From Solen grandis (taxonomy: Eukaryota; Mollusca; Bivalvia; Adapedonta; Solenidae), in assembly GCA_021229015.1 (NCBI GenBank), contig CM037781.1, positions 72,308,903 to 72,372,902 on the forward strand: DNA of 64,000 bases, given 5' to 3'. Under the pieces are notes generated by a model. It was not told the origin of the DNA and did not search any database. It saw nothing but the letters and a program-made list of their open reading frames with translations. Every line of letters begins with the position of its first letter. Positions within the stretch are counted from its first letter, which is position 1. Of the stretch, positions 32,657 through 42,155 are shown piece by piece. The translations under genes were made by a program, and so were the position numbers.

Positions 32657-35600
32657 GCGATGGAATCTAATAACTGTGAGCCTCCTTCAGCAGAATTCTT
32701 ACAAGCAACAAGTAAAGAAAATGTATGGTCTCGGTTTTTAAGACATGTGGAATCAACAGGTAATATTGAAGTAGAATACAATGATTGGGAGACTAACAGT
32801 GATACCAAAAGTCCAACCACTAGTAATTGTAGTTGTTGAAATGATGATGATGTTGATGATGATGATGATGATGAAATTCTTAAATTTCGCCCTTTAAATT
32901 CGAACAGAATGAAAAATGACGATGATGACGACGACGACGACGACGACGACGATGATGATGATGATGATGATGATGATGATAAAGCTTTTCCCGAAACTGT
33001 AGTTAAGATGTTAAACCTGATAAAACGCACGCGTCACGAATTCGAAACATATTGTAAGCAAGTCCCGGTTCTAGGCTTTAATTCTTCAAAATATGATTTA
33101 AATCTTTTAAAGCTTAAACTTGCAAAGCACTTACGACTACATGAACCCGATCAACAGAAATTTGTAGTTAAAAGGAATAACTCCTATATGTGTCTTTCAA
33201 ACCAAAAGCTTCGTTTTTTGGATATGCTTAACTACCTACCACCCGGCACTACATATGAAAAGTTTTTGCTTACTTTTGGAGTTAATCAAAAAAAATCTTT
33301 CTTTCCTTATGAATATTTTTCGGATATTTCGGTGCTTGAAGAAACGACGCTTCCTCCTAAAGAAGCGTTTTACTCCTCATTAAAACAATGCAACGTTTTG
33401 GAAAACAGCGAGAGGGTACGTTTCGAAAAAATGATGCAGAAAGAAAATAAAACCGAGTCTGAAGCTCTTTCTATTTTAAAAAGAGATAGTGCTCCCAAAT
33501 CATCCATAGATGAAAATTATCAATCTCTACTGGACATATGGGAGCATAATAAAATGTCAAAATTTCACGATTTTCTTGAATATTATAATAACTTAGATGT
33601 CTTGCCAATGGTGGAAGGTGTTGAGAAATTTAAATCATATTTTGTAGAAAGAGGGATCGATGTTTTCAAAGATTCTATTTCAGTACCAGGCGTTGCCAGG
33701 AAAATGTTATACAAAAACGGGTTGGAATCAGGGGGTTCTTTCGCTTTGATTGATAAACGCGATGAAGATTTATACCACACCATAAAGGCAAACATCGTAG
33801 GTGGGCCATCTATAATATTTACTCGATATCAAGAAACTGGTAAAACCAGTATTAGACAAAATGAAAATCTTCCTTGCAGATCTATACTCGGGTACGACGC
33901 AAATAGTTTGTACGTTCATGCACTAAGTCAGCCGATGCCATGCGGTAATTACATTAGACGAAAAAAAGAAAGTAACTTTAAGCCTATAAAAAGCGGTAAT
34001 AGGTACACAACCATGTACGACTGGATGGAATGGTTAAATCATTCGCAGAACATCAGCATTAAACACAAGATGAATTGTGGGTCAGAAAAACGAGTAGGGC
34101 CGTATCTTGTAGACGGCTATGATGTAAATAATAACACAATTTATGAGTTTCTCGGGTGCTTTTTTCACGGGCATTCTTGCATGAAGCCAAACAATGAGAA
34201 ACTACACTCCCGTCAATTCAAAAGAACACAAGACAGATTAGCGTATCTTCAGCACCGTGGCTTTGAAATAGTTTCAATTTGGGAATGTGATTATAGGAAA
34301 CAAGTAAAAGAAAATTCTGATATGAGTAAATTTATCGACCAACGCTATCCCGCATTTTACAGGGAAAACAAAGGTACGTTGAAAGAATCAGAAATCATCG
34401 ACGGTGTTGTAGAAAACAAACTATTTGGGTTTATTGAAGTTGATATTAAAGTGCCCGATAGCTGGGATGAAGTGCGTTTTAAACCTGATACCGATTTAAA
34501 TCCCGAGGAGTATTTCGAAGAGATGTCTCCGCTGTTTTGTACCACCGAAGTCAATTTCGCATCAATAGGCGAACATATGCAAACTCATGCTCAGACATAC
34601 GGTCTTTCAACAAAACCTCGTACCTTATTAGTTGGTGGAATGAGAGCCGAATGCATACTTCTTTCTTCGCCTCTTTTAAAATGGTACATAGAACACGGTC
34701 TTTTAGTTTCAAAAATTCACCAAGTTGTCGAATTTGCCAAGAAACCTTGTTTTAAAGGATTCGTTGATAAAATAACAAACGACCGACGGCAAGGCGATAT
34801 TGATGAGTCTCAAGAACTGAAAAGTTCCCTTTCCAAATTGATAGGGAATTCGGCATTCGGTGGTACAATAATAAACCAAGAAAAATTTCAAAGAATCAAA
34901 TATATGAAAGGCTTTAAAAACGCGTGCTTTGCAGTAAACAACCCGAGATTCAAACAATTAAATGAACTTGGTGACGATATGTTTGAAAGTGAATTTGCAA
35001 ATGTAAATATTTCTATAAACTCCCCAACATATTTAGGATTTATGATATTACAATACGCCAAATTGCACATGTTGTCATTTTACTTCGATTTTATGGATAA
35101 ATTTATCGGCCGTGAAAAATTCGAAATGACCGAGATGGACACTGATTCGTGTTACTTTGGTTTAGCAGGCACTAATTTGCGTGAATGTTTAAAGCCTGAA
35201 TTAATGTCCTCTTATGATCAAAATATTAAAGGAAATTGTAAGGATGATTTCAATGGAGATGCTTTCAAAACAGTGTGGTTTCCGCGAGAATGTTGTACTA
35301 AGCATGCTAAGCACGATACGCGAACTCCAGGACTTATGAAATTAGAGTTTCGTGGAACTAAAATTGTAGGACTTTGCTCTAAATCGTATGTAGCGGTCGA
35401 TGCAGACAGCACTTACAAAACTATAAAGTATAGCTTAAAAGGTGTTAACAACCATTATGCAGATCCATACGACTCTTTCGAAAAAGTACTTAGTTCACAA
35501 ACCCCAATCACATCAGTTAACAGAGGAATAAGAGTTTTTAATAATACATTGTTTACATACGTTCAAACTAAACAGGCCTTCAATTATTTCTATTGCAAGA

Positions 35601-35731
35601 GGCTGGTACAAACTGACGGTGTTCACACAAGACCGTTAGATATAGTATTAAAACCGATAAACAGATATAAAATGCTACAGAAAGAAACAGAAGAAGAGAT
35701 AAAAACTTTTACAGAGTCTTTGTGTTTATAA
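29976..35731 (+). CDS. Protein-primed DNA polymerase B with zinc fingers, spliced, with in-frame TGA
   Basis: Three exons join in phase: 29,976-30,062, 30,382-30,467 and 30,652-35,731. Exon 1 has a zinc knuckle (CSKCGE…CDHYRNC). Exon 3 encodes four C2H2-like fingers (CSRCYKSF, CGKCGTTF, CPQCNKAF, CRNCGESF), an OTU-protease-like block (KDSLCFFRCLAYH), a further finger (CRLCAKLF), 3'-5' exonuclease motifs FDLEA, GFNSSKYDLNLL and YYNNLDVLPM, then polymerase motif A (GYDANSLYVHALS), an endonuclease-like insert (VGPYLVDGYD…FFHGHSC), motif B (KLIGNSAFGG) and motif C (EMDTDSCYFG). This is the order known for Maverick pPolB. The frame holds a TGA at 32,837-32,839, between two GAT-repeat tracts that encode poly-Asp, and continues open in the same frame. 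Nonsense mutation, unrecognised splicing or readthrough could explain it. Confidence 0.9.
32599..32985 (+). repeat. GAT/GAC microsatellites encoding poly-Asp in the polymerase
   Basis: Two tracts (32,601-32,655 and about 32,840-32,980) lie within the exonuclease domain, between its first and second motifs. They flank the TGA codon. Triplet slippage there would change protein length without shifting frame. Confidence 0.9.
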
Positions 35732-36143
35732 ATTTAAAAGTATCCATGAATTATTTTTGCCTGAATAACAGACAGAGAGAGAGAGAGAGAGAGAGAGGGC
35801 TACAATGATGGTGTTACAATGATTTGTTACTATTATTATTATTATTATTTTCATTAGGTTATTATTAATAGTTAACGTCGTTATTGTTATATTGTTACTT
35901 TGTGCGCGCGCGTGTGTGTGTGTGTGTGTGTGTGTTATAATTACATTCTGTTTCACTGTAATATTTATTCCGTATATGTACATTCAAACACACGCGAAGT
36001 TTTATTTATCATTTATTTATTGACAACTATTTAAAAAATGATATAAGTATACAACATGAATACATATTACAATTGTCGTATTTATGAATAATAAATATAT
36101 GTACAGTATACAGATGTGTTTAGTGTTACTATAATCCACACAT
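35732..36143. other. Intergenic spacer with GA and GT microsatellites
   Basis: Between the convergent polymerase and the first minus-strand gene. It holds (GA)n at 35,767-35,798, (GCGC)(GT)n at 35,903-35,935 and AATAAA-like signals on both strands. No gene seen. Confidence 0.7.
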
Positions 36144-36440
36144 TTAGTACGGAATCCATTTGATAACTTTTTTGGTCTTTTTTTCCACCTTTTTTGATCG
36201 CACTCCTGGAATAAAACTCCAAGACGGGGATCGAACAACTTGCACACTCTTATCATTTTCAACTTTGTCAGTGTCCAGCTTATTATATATTGCAGGAATT
36301 GTCGGTGTATTCTGCACCTGCATTTCCTGTGGCTCATGCATATCAGTTTGGGTTTGAACCGATACGGTTTCCAGCGGCTTTGTCTCCCTCAGTAGAGCGT
36401 ATTTTTGTTTCGGTATTAGAATCAGTTCTTTCGCCGACAT
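36144..36440 (-). CDS. Small basic Maverick protein starting KELILIPKQKY
   Basis: A 98-aa protein. The N-terminus (KELILIPKQKYALLRE) resembles the conserved opening of a small protein found in many Mavericks (recalled pattern 'LVP..KY..L'). The middle is polar and probably disordered, and the C-terminus is Lys-rich and ends KWIPY. The upstream neighbour (36,447-36,764) ends in nearly the same tetrapeptide (KWIPK). It lies 6 bp downstream of that gene and is the last of the minus-strand cluster. Function unknown; a virion or DNA-binding role is possible from charge alone. Confidence 0.6.
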   Translation of the reverse strand: MSAKELILIPKQKYALLRETKPLETVSVQTQTDMHEPQEMQVQNTPTIPAIYNKLDTDKVENDKSVQVVRSPSWSFIPGVRSKKVEKKTKKVIKWIPY

Positions 36441-36446
36441 ATTTCG

Positions 36447-36764
36447 TTATTTCGGTATCCACTTTAATCCCTCTTTCAGAATCACGGTGACTTGACGAAT
36501 TCTCCTGGCTATAAGGATTTTCTTTTGTTGTAAAGAAGTTTTCTTTGCCGCGATATCGTACAGCAAGGTGCGATATCTTTTAAGTTCGGGTAAATCTGAA
36601 TTGCTAATTTTAAAACTTCCTTTTATGCCGTTGAGTGTAATTTGACTTATAGCTAATACTTGCGATTTGGTAAGATGTTTAGCTATAGCCTTTTTTTCGC
36701 TGTCAGTCAGTTTAACGAAGTAAACAAGAAACTGCGCTTCCTTCTTTAAAAGATCGGTCATCAT
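36447..36764 (-). CDS. Small helical Maverick protein
   Basis: A 105-aa protein, mostly helical, with the block 'HLTKSQVLAISQITLNGIKG' followed by 'LPELKRYRTLLYDIAAKK' and a basic helix to the end. This spacing matches a family of uncharacterised proteins that I recall from Maverick elements and metazoan genomes, usually just upstream or downstream of the packaging ATPase, as here. The start abuts the ATPase stop (36,765). The family's function is not known to me. Confidence 0.65.
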   Translation of the reverse strand: MMTDLLKKEAQFLVYFVKLTDSEKKAIAKHLTKSQVLAISQITLNGIKGSFKISNSDLPELKRYRTLLYDIAAKKTSLQQKKILIARRIRQVTVILKEGLKWIPK

Positions 36765-37436
36765 CTATTCCGATGCGAAGACTATGGTATCCTCGTTTGG
36801 AAATATATTCGTTCTTAGCCTGTATTTATCCTCGGATTTACAGTTCAAATCTACTAACAAGTAACCCCAAGGACGGCTAGTCGCTAACTGATACGCTTTA
36901 TTAAAAAATCCGTTTTTATTACCGTATATTTGTCTCCCGAAAAACTGTATTTGCTGCACGTCTCTGCGATTTTTAAACAGAATGTAATATTGTGTATTAA
37001 GGCTAATAGTCCTGGCGGATGGAGACTTCTGATACATATTGTGAGCCAGGTAAATAACTGTCATTTTCAAATGGTGAGAGTGAACTGTCCACAGTTTTTC
37101 GATATTCTTATCAGCGGCGTTTATTTCTGTCATTAAATCGTCGATGATAAGGCAGGAGTGGCCCGTATCTTTAGCAAACGTGTCCATTTCGTTTTCAGTC
37201 GGCAATCCTTCCTTGAATTGCATATTCGGTTTATCTCTGAGCATATCGTCAAATATCGGCTGCCACGAACTCCCGTAGCAATACACGACAGTCGAAAAAT
37301 CTTCGGTAAACATTCCTTTTGAATTTTTTAAAAGTCTTTTTACGAAAGAAGTCTTTCCCCCGTTCGATGAAGCAATCATTGTAATTGTACAAGGACTTTC
37401 AAATGGTAATAAGGATTGGGTTTCGTACCACTCCAT
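36765..37436 (-). CDS. Packaging ATPase (FtsK/HerA, A32-like), inner element
   Basis: A 223-aa protein from the ATG at 37,436. The earlier ATG at 37,463 adds 9 residues that do not fit the family start. Walker A is ASSNGGKTS at about 22-30 and Walker B is CLIIDDL at about 95-101. A later block 'VIYLAHNMYQKS' is the usual sensor-like strand, and 'LNTQYYILFKNRRD' follows. It pumps the viral genome into the capsid. It is 31 bp downstream of the membrane/PC4-like gene and abuts the next gene. It looks intact and differs strongly in sequence from the outer element's ATPase, whose Walker A is GMTGCGKT. Confidence 0.9.
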   Translation of the reverse strand: MEWYETQSLLPFESPCTITMIASSNGGKTSFVKRLLKNSKGMFTEDFSTVVYCYGSSWQPIFDDMLRDKPNMQFKEGLPTENEMDTFAKDTGHSCLIIDDLMTEINAADKNIEKLWTVHSHHLKMTVIYLAHNMYQKSPSARTISLNTQYYILFKNRRDVQQIQFFGRQIYGNKNGFFNKAYQLATSRPWGYLLVDLNCKSEDKYRLRTNIFPNEDTIVFASE

Positions 37437-37467
37437 GATACCGCTAATTATAAACGAGTACAAAAAT

Positions 37468-37965
37468 TCAGTTTTCGTATTTCAAAATTTTCAAATCTCT
37501 CCAATACGTACGAGCTTCTAAAACGCTTTTATCTACTAACGGCCACACCTGCTTCAACCTTATCCACTGTCTTTCGGTCAGTTGTATACCAATTATAGAC
37601 GCAGTATCGTTGACAAATTTTCTTATATCCAGCACCACGATACCGTATCTGTTGCACACGGTGATGTACGTACCGTGATAAATATCGTACTGCTTAATGA
37701 ATACGCACGCCGTTTCGTTCTGATCCGCTTCAATTTCAAAATCTAAAATTCTCGATTGCTGCGTGTTCTCGTTATTCAGAATAAATATTCCAGGAATAAA
37801 CGTACTGCAGAAGATCAGCAATAAAACGCCGACCAATTTAGTAACGTTTGAACGACGACCAAGCGCGTTCTTGTCTAGTATTTTTTCTTCAATAAAAGAA
37901 TCAATGATAATATTTCCATCCGCATCCTCGCCGTTTTCTACAGCGTAACTCCTGTCTCGTTCCAT
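37468..37965 (-). CDS. Single-pass membrane protein with PC4-like C-terminal domain
   Basis: A 165-aa protein. The N-terminal 40 residues are acidic; a transmembrane segment follows at about 44-63 (LVGVLLLIFCSTFIPGIFIL). The C-terminal part has 'FIKQYDIYHGTYITVCNRYG', 'VVLDIRKFV' and 'QLTERQWIRLKQVWPLVD'. This pattern of beta strands followed by a helix with 'L...W..L....P.VD' resembles the p15/PC4 single-stranded DNA-binding fold found in small Maverick proteins. The PC4 assignment is a pattern match and may be wrong. It lies between the capsid and ATPase genes on the same strand. Confidence 0.55.
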   Translation of the reverse strand: MERDRSYAVENGEDADGNIIIDSFIEEKILDKNALGRRSNVTKLVGVLLLIFCSTFIPGIFILNNENTQQSRILDFEIEADQNETACVFIKQYDIYHGTYITVCNRYGIVVLDIRKFVNDTASIIGIQLTERQWIRLKQVWPLVDKSVLEARTYWRDLKILKYEN

Positions 37966-38237
37966 TGCTATAGTCTAATGAACTACACTTTAAACGCGCT
38001 GCTAGTTTTATAATATAATATATTAATACCGAAGGAAATAATACGGTGTATGGACAGGAAAACAACAACAACGTAAGTGCAGAATGATCAAATATTAACT
38101 TTTAATGAACACAAAATATATATATATATATTATTTAAGTTGAACCATATACAAATATATACAAGGAATACATCGTAGTATAAACAAATAACATTCGATA
38201 AAAATTATGATGAGTATAATACGCAAATACGTATATG

Positions 38238-38275
<38 letters not shown>

Positions 38276-38311
38276 TGTGCTATATATTTTAACACAGCGT
38301 TTGTATTTAAC
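37966..38311. other. Intergenic spacer with (AAT)n microsatellite
   Basis: AT-rich, with (TAA)n at about 38,236-38,275 and TATATATA near 38,112. It separates the capsid gene stop from the start of the membrane/PC4-like gene on the minus strand, so it could hold that gene's promoter. Confidence 0.6.
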
Positions 38312-39637
38312 TTATTGGTACACAATCACGTCTCTCGCCTGGTTCACTTCGAAATAACCGACTCCTTCCGTGTATATGATACAAGTGACCGGCGTTAGTA
38401 AAGGACCGGCGAAATTAGCGCTCACTCTGACAATGCCTTGTTTTACTAAAGTCAAGTAATTTTTGTCATCGTAAGCTGGTTCGATGTTGAAGGCGTACAC
38501 TCCGAATCCGTTTGCGATATCCGACTGCGTCATTTGATTGCCTTCATCTTTTAACCATTTGCCAGTTGTTTCAAACAGCCAGTGAAAAGCCTCGGCGGTA
38601 TCCGTACCGCTTTTTGTGTCAAAATTCAGTCTCAAGGGATTACCGAGCACAGGAATATTGTCAACAGATACATTTAATTCAGTTAATCCAAATCCTTGAA
38701 AGTTCCACGGAGATGTATTATACGAACCGGAAACGGACTGGCTATTTGCGAATGCTACAACAATCTTATTTGGTCTTATTCCCTGGCATACATTGTCGAT
38801 GTTGAAATTTACCTGGCCTTGGGATATTGAAGCCAATCTCACTTCCGTTTTGACGTAAGGGTACTTTGCGTTTGTTTTGTCTAGCTTCTGATTATGACAG
38901 AATACGACTGCCGGATTCACTTGTATCTTACACATATTCAAAACCATTTCGTCGATAATCATGTTGTAGTTCGGCGAAATAGCATCAGTCATAAGATAGA
39001 ATTCCGGCTTAGCTCTGTAGAATTTTATATTCATTGCTGTCTGGTTAAGAATGTACCGATCTAGTTGGAAAGCGTCGTGCATTATAGGCGCTATCATATG
39101 TACTTTCTTGCTTCCCGCGAACAACGCTGTGCGGGTTTTGAATCCGTCATTAGCCCCTGTTTTACCATCATTATCGTCTAAATGTCCCGGTGTATCTTTG
39201 TAGTAACACTGCGATGATAACTGCGAAGATTTCGCGTCATTTCCGTACTTTAACAAAGTTTGCAAGTATGCCTTATACGGATAATTCCCGGTCGACGAAG
39301 TTATAAACTTTCCCTGTATTGTAACGTCTACCTGTTCAAACAGTGCATGAGCAGCAAGATTCACTGGTCCTACGTATTCGGTGTCGCTTATTGCGTTGCC
39401 ATCCTGATGTACTATCCTGGCTTTTATACTCATAAAACTTCGCCTTGTGTCTATGTATTCCATGCCATTCTGTCCGCTGACTATAAACTGAATCGGCGAG
39501 GTATCGGTTATTTGTCCGATCGGTAATATTTGCTGAAAATATATTTTTTCTACTGCAGTTTGAGTCGGATTCAAACTAAACAATTCCAACTCGCTCGGTT
39601 GAGCTTCGACCAAGTAATCAGAATTGATTGCCGTCAT
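38312..39637 (-). CDS. Major capsid protein (F54H12.2-like double jelly-roll), inner element
   Basis: A 441-aa protein. The opening 'ELELFSLNPTQTAVEKIYFQ' and 'SPIQFIVSGQNGMEYIDTRR', then 'LAAHALFEQVDVTIQGKFIT' and 'NYPYKAYLQTLLKYG', are the hallmarks of the proteins annotated in animal genomes as F54H12.2-like, which are Polinton/Maverick major capsid proteins. The tail 'LVKQGIVRVSANFAGPLLTP' and 'CIIYTEGVGYFEVNQARDV' closes the second jelly-roll. It forms the icosahedral shell. The frame is intact. The start overlaps the 3' end of the basic-protein gene by 20 bp. Confidence 0.9.
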   Translation of the reverse strand: MTAINSDYLVEAQPSELELFSLNPTQTAVEKIYFQQILPIGQITDTSPIQFIVSGQNGMEYIDTRRSFMSIKARIVHQDGNAISDTEYVGPVNLAAHALFEQVDVTIQGKFITSSTGNYPYKAYLQTLLKYGNDAKSSQLSSQCYYKDTPGHLDDNDGKTGANDGFKTRTALFAGSKKVHMIAPIMHDAFQLDRYILNQTAMNIKFYRAKPEFYLMTDAISPNYNMIIDEMVLNMCKIQVNPAVVFCHNQKLDKTNAKYPYVKTEVRLASISQGQVNFNIDNVCQGIRPNKIVVAFANSQSVSGSYNTSPWNFQGFGLTELNVSVDNIPVLGNPLRLNFDTKSGTDTAEAFHWLFETTGKWLKDEGNQMTQSDIANGFGVYAFNIEPAYDDKNYLTLVKQGIVRVSANFAGPLLTPVTCIIYTEGVGYFEVNQARDVIVYQ

Positions 39638-39992
39638 CGTATCCTCCGAGAGAAGACTTTTTCCGTCGACTGCGTTTGCTCGACTGTTTTATAGAAGAAG
39701 GACGTCGCCTTTTTATATCATTTTCTCTTTTAAGTTCGCTAGCAGCTTGTTCAACAACTTGCTGCGCAGGAGAAACAAACTCGACTTTCAACTCTTTCTT
39801 TTTATCGACTGGTATCTGCTGCGAAGTTTTTTCTATCGGAACTATCCCATTTCTTTTCTCGCGTGTACCAGCATATTTGCTCGAAGATTTCTTTTCGCCG
39901 TTATAATACTGGGGATGTTCTGGCATACCACTTGAGTCGTAAAATTTTATCCATTTTTCGAGATTCGGAGTATACAGTTGATTTCGATTCAT
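39618..39992 (-). CDS. Basic Maverick protein with conserved VSPAQQVVEQA motif
   Basis: A 124-aa protein from the ATG at 39,992; a GTG 8 codons upstream would overlap the penton-like gene. The conserved start is NQLYTPNLEKWIKFY. The middle has 'FVSPAQQVVEQAASELKRE', which I recall from many Maverick proteins in this position. The C-terminus is strongly basic (IKRRRPSSIKQSSKRSRRKK) and ends in a Gly/Tyr/Asp-rich tail. Its charge and place next to the capsid gene suggest a core or capsid-lining protein. Its relation to adenovirus core proteins is not shown. Confidence 0.7.
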   Translation of the reverse strand: MNRNQLYTPNLEKWIKFYDSSGMPEHPQYYNGEKKSSSKYAGTREKRNGIVPIEKTSQQIPVDKKKELKVEFVSPAQQVVEQAASELKRENDIKRRRPSSIKQSSKRSRRKKSSLGGYDDGNQF

Positions 39993-40012
39993 GTTTTCTC
40001 GTGTCAAACGCC

Positions 40013-40431
40013 TCACGCAATGTCTATCGGTGATGTGGTTAGATGTAAAACTAAAGTCAGAGGGTTGTGCAAATATTTCGCTTCAAATCCTTTTTGATCC
40101 ACTATTCGAAATCGAGTTCGCTTATTTCTGATTTGACAATCGGAATGTAATACAACGGCGCGAGGATCGTATTTCCGGGTTCCTTTGCAATAACTCTCCT
40201 TAACAGCGGGGTTTTAATTCCGTTTATGAAGCTCTCCCCGCATATGTTTGAGAAGATATACAAACTGTCGCCCTTTTTTATATCGTCAGAGATGGTAATT
40301 TCCGTCAAAGCAACTTTCCAAGCGGATTTTAAATCGATAGTTTGTTGTAACTTGATTTTAAAACGGTACGGTTGATTCTCTGGATAATATTCCATATTCT
40401 GGTCGCTGCGACATATCATGTAACAAGACAT
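40013..40431 (-). pseudogene. Penton-like minor capsid protein with a frameshift, inner element
   Basis: The main frame (40,431-40,102, 109 aa) has 'YRFKIKLQQTIDLKSAWKVA' and 'SLYIFSNICGESFINGIKTP' followed by LLRRV. These are standard blocks of Maverick penton-like proteins, which form the pentameric vertices. It ends early, just where the family's final domain begins. That final part ('FRIVDQKGF' and 'HNPLTLVLHL') is present in the -1 frame from about 40,111 to the TGA at 40,013, so a single-base loss near 40,105-40,112 is likely. No convincing slippery site is seen. The start is 11 bp from the integrase stop. Confidence 0.75.
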
Positions 40432-40442
40432 TTTTTTTGTAT

Positions 40443-41558
40443 CTATTTAACGCTTTCGATGGCGTCTTTTCTTACCCAAGAGTTGAATTTTTCCGGCCAT
40501 CCCTCGAATTTCACGAGATATTCGTATTTACCTTTGCGTTTCTTTTTCCGTATAACCTTTTCAATTATCCATAAAGCATTTTCGTCTTTCTTTATTAACT
40601 GTAATTCTTCTTGGTAAAAAGTACCAGATAGCTGTTCGTTCGCGAAGTCAGTAAAGTTGTAAACTACGACTCCTTGTTTTATCATCCGTTTAGATATTTT
40701 AAATATCTCGGATGTCCACTTCTGCTGATAGTCTCTCTGGAACTGATATTTGATATAAGCAATTCTTACCAAATCGCCAACATTAAACTTAAACTGATTA
40801 TTTGATTGACTTAAATCATACGAATTGGAGAAAGATTTATTATACATAAAATCCCAAACGACCGCTTCGTTCTCTTTAGTCACGTCCGCGGGACACATGT
40901 TACCCGGAAGACTTTTGTGCGGTGTGTGATTGTAACTGTCTACCAAAGCTTGTAGATGTTCTAAATATCTGTAACTTCTATTAGTTTTAAACATCTTGTG
41001 CATTTTGTTTCGTATTGTGCGAATAATTCTTTCGACAGGCGAAACTTTAATGTCTTCGTTTTGAGATGTGAAATAGTCGACCCCTCTTTTTTGCAGTTCG
41101 GATTTGAACAATTTGTTGTTAAACTCTCCGCCTTTATCCGTTTGCAGTTTTTGTGGACTACGTCCGTGTCGTAAAATGTTTTCGAAACCATTTGTTACTT
41201 CTTTAGCTCGCTTAGTTTTCAAAGGCTCGACAAACAAATATTTGGAGAAAATATCCGTGACCACTAGTAAATAGTTCACGCCGTCATTATATTTGGACGT
41301 ATTTGACACGCTAGCTAGATCCGCACCCCACTGAATATCAACGCCTGACGTTATTATCCGTCGTCTGGTAAATTTTCTCCTTATGTTTTTATGTAGGGTA
41401 TAAACGTCCTGTTCTTGTAACCATTGCTTAATCCGATTTCTGGATATTTTAAATTTTCCCTGCCTCTTAACAACTTGATACAATTTTTCGACGCCAGCAT
41501 ATGAAGCTGGATTATTTACATCGAAATATACACTTTTAAGATAAGCTTTATAATCCAT
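40443..41558 (-). CDS. Retroviral-type integrase with chromodomain, inner element
   Basis: A 371-aa protein. The catalytic acidic residues are Asp80 (in WGADLASV), Asp141 (in TDKGGEF) and Glu176 (in SPVERIIRT), the D,D-35-E pattern of the rve fold. 'DSYNHTPHKSLPG' near 208 is the usual post-catalytic block. The C-terminus holds an SH3-like part and then a chromodomain (about 318-366, 'WIIEKVIRKKKRKGKYEYLV' with 'FEGW' and 'NSWV'), which in such elements reads histone marks and may guide insertion. It joins the linear DNA ends to the target with a 6-bp stagger, matching the flanking duplication. The gene looks intact. Confidence 0.93.
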   Translation of the reverse strand: MDYKAYLKSVYFDVNNPASYAGVEKLYQVVKRQGKFKISRNRIKQWLQEQDVYTLHKNIRRKFTRRRIITSGVDIQWGADLASVSNTSKYNDGVNYLLVVTDIFSKYLFVEPLKTKRAKEVTNGFENILRHGRSPQKLQTDKGGEFNNKLFKSELQKRGVDYFTSQNEDIKVSPVERIIRTIRNKMHKMFKTNRSYRYLEHLQALVDSYNHTPHKSLPGNMCPADVTKENEAVVWDFMYNKSFSNSYDLSQSNNQFKFNVGDLVRIAYIKYQFQRDYQQKWTSEIFKISKRMIKQGVVVYNFTDFANEQLSGTFYQEELQLIKKDENALWIIEKVIRKKKRKGKYEYLVKFEGWPEKFNSWVRKDAIESVK

Positions 41559-41561
41559 TTT

Positions 41562-41814
41562 TCATGAATCTATAAAGTTACAACATCGAACAATTGTTTC
41601 TTTTAATTCACAAATTTCCATTAGCACATCTTTAGAAATAGTGACGGATCTAGTTCCTTTCCTTATATTTACAACGGCTTGCTTTCCTTCATCGCGATAG
41701 ATAGATACGTAATGACACCCGTCTATATTAAAACTGACTTTGCGAGTGTTAGAATTTGAATTCTCGTGAGTCTGTATTTCCTACACCGTAATTATTTACT
41801 TGAGCTTGAGCCAT
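41562..41814 (-). CDS. Small PC4-like protein, possibly spliced
   Basis: The reading frame 41,771-41,562 encodes 'KVSFNIDGCHYVSIYRDEGK' and 'VVNIRKGTRSVTISKDVLME', a pattern like the short p15/PC4-type proteins of Mavericks. It has no ATG. An ATG at 41,814 gives MAQAQ, followed by GTAAAT…ATACAG. Removing those 28 bp (41,772-41,799) would join the frames, but 28 bp is very short for an intron. The alternative is an indel that broke the gene. The stop lies 4 bp before the integrase start codon. Confidence 0.5.
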
Positions 41815-42155
41815 TTTATGCATATGCGTCTAGATCGCGATCGCATCCCAGAATGACTGTGTTTGCAATATATTAAACCATGGTGAACCGGTTTGATCTG
41901 GATGTATCTGGTTTCTTAATAAATATCAACAAGTTAACATGTTTATTATCATTTATTTATTTACATTAAAGCATAGTTCACATATATGCCTTTAACCAAA
42001 AAAAAAGAAGACATAATATTACAAATAAAAAGAGAGCGAAAAATAATATGTGCTAAGATATGAGTGAATATTAGAGTTTTCAAAGTCAATATATTCCCGT
42101 TATCACTGTGAACAGCGGTAAGCTTTCCAGGCTATCCTTCTCCTCAACTAGGCAT
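41815..42155. other. Intergenic spacer
   Basis: AT-rich sequence between the spliced gene's end and the small PC4-like gene, with a GATCGCGATCGC palindrome near 41,836. It may carry the promoter for the minus-strand cluster. Nothing else seen. Confidence 0.5.

Noticed and set aside
32509..33030. Serine-rich 173-aa open frame on the minus strand
   Set aside because: Antisense reading of the GAT repeats in the polymerase gene.
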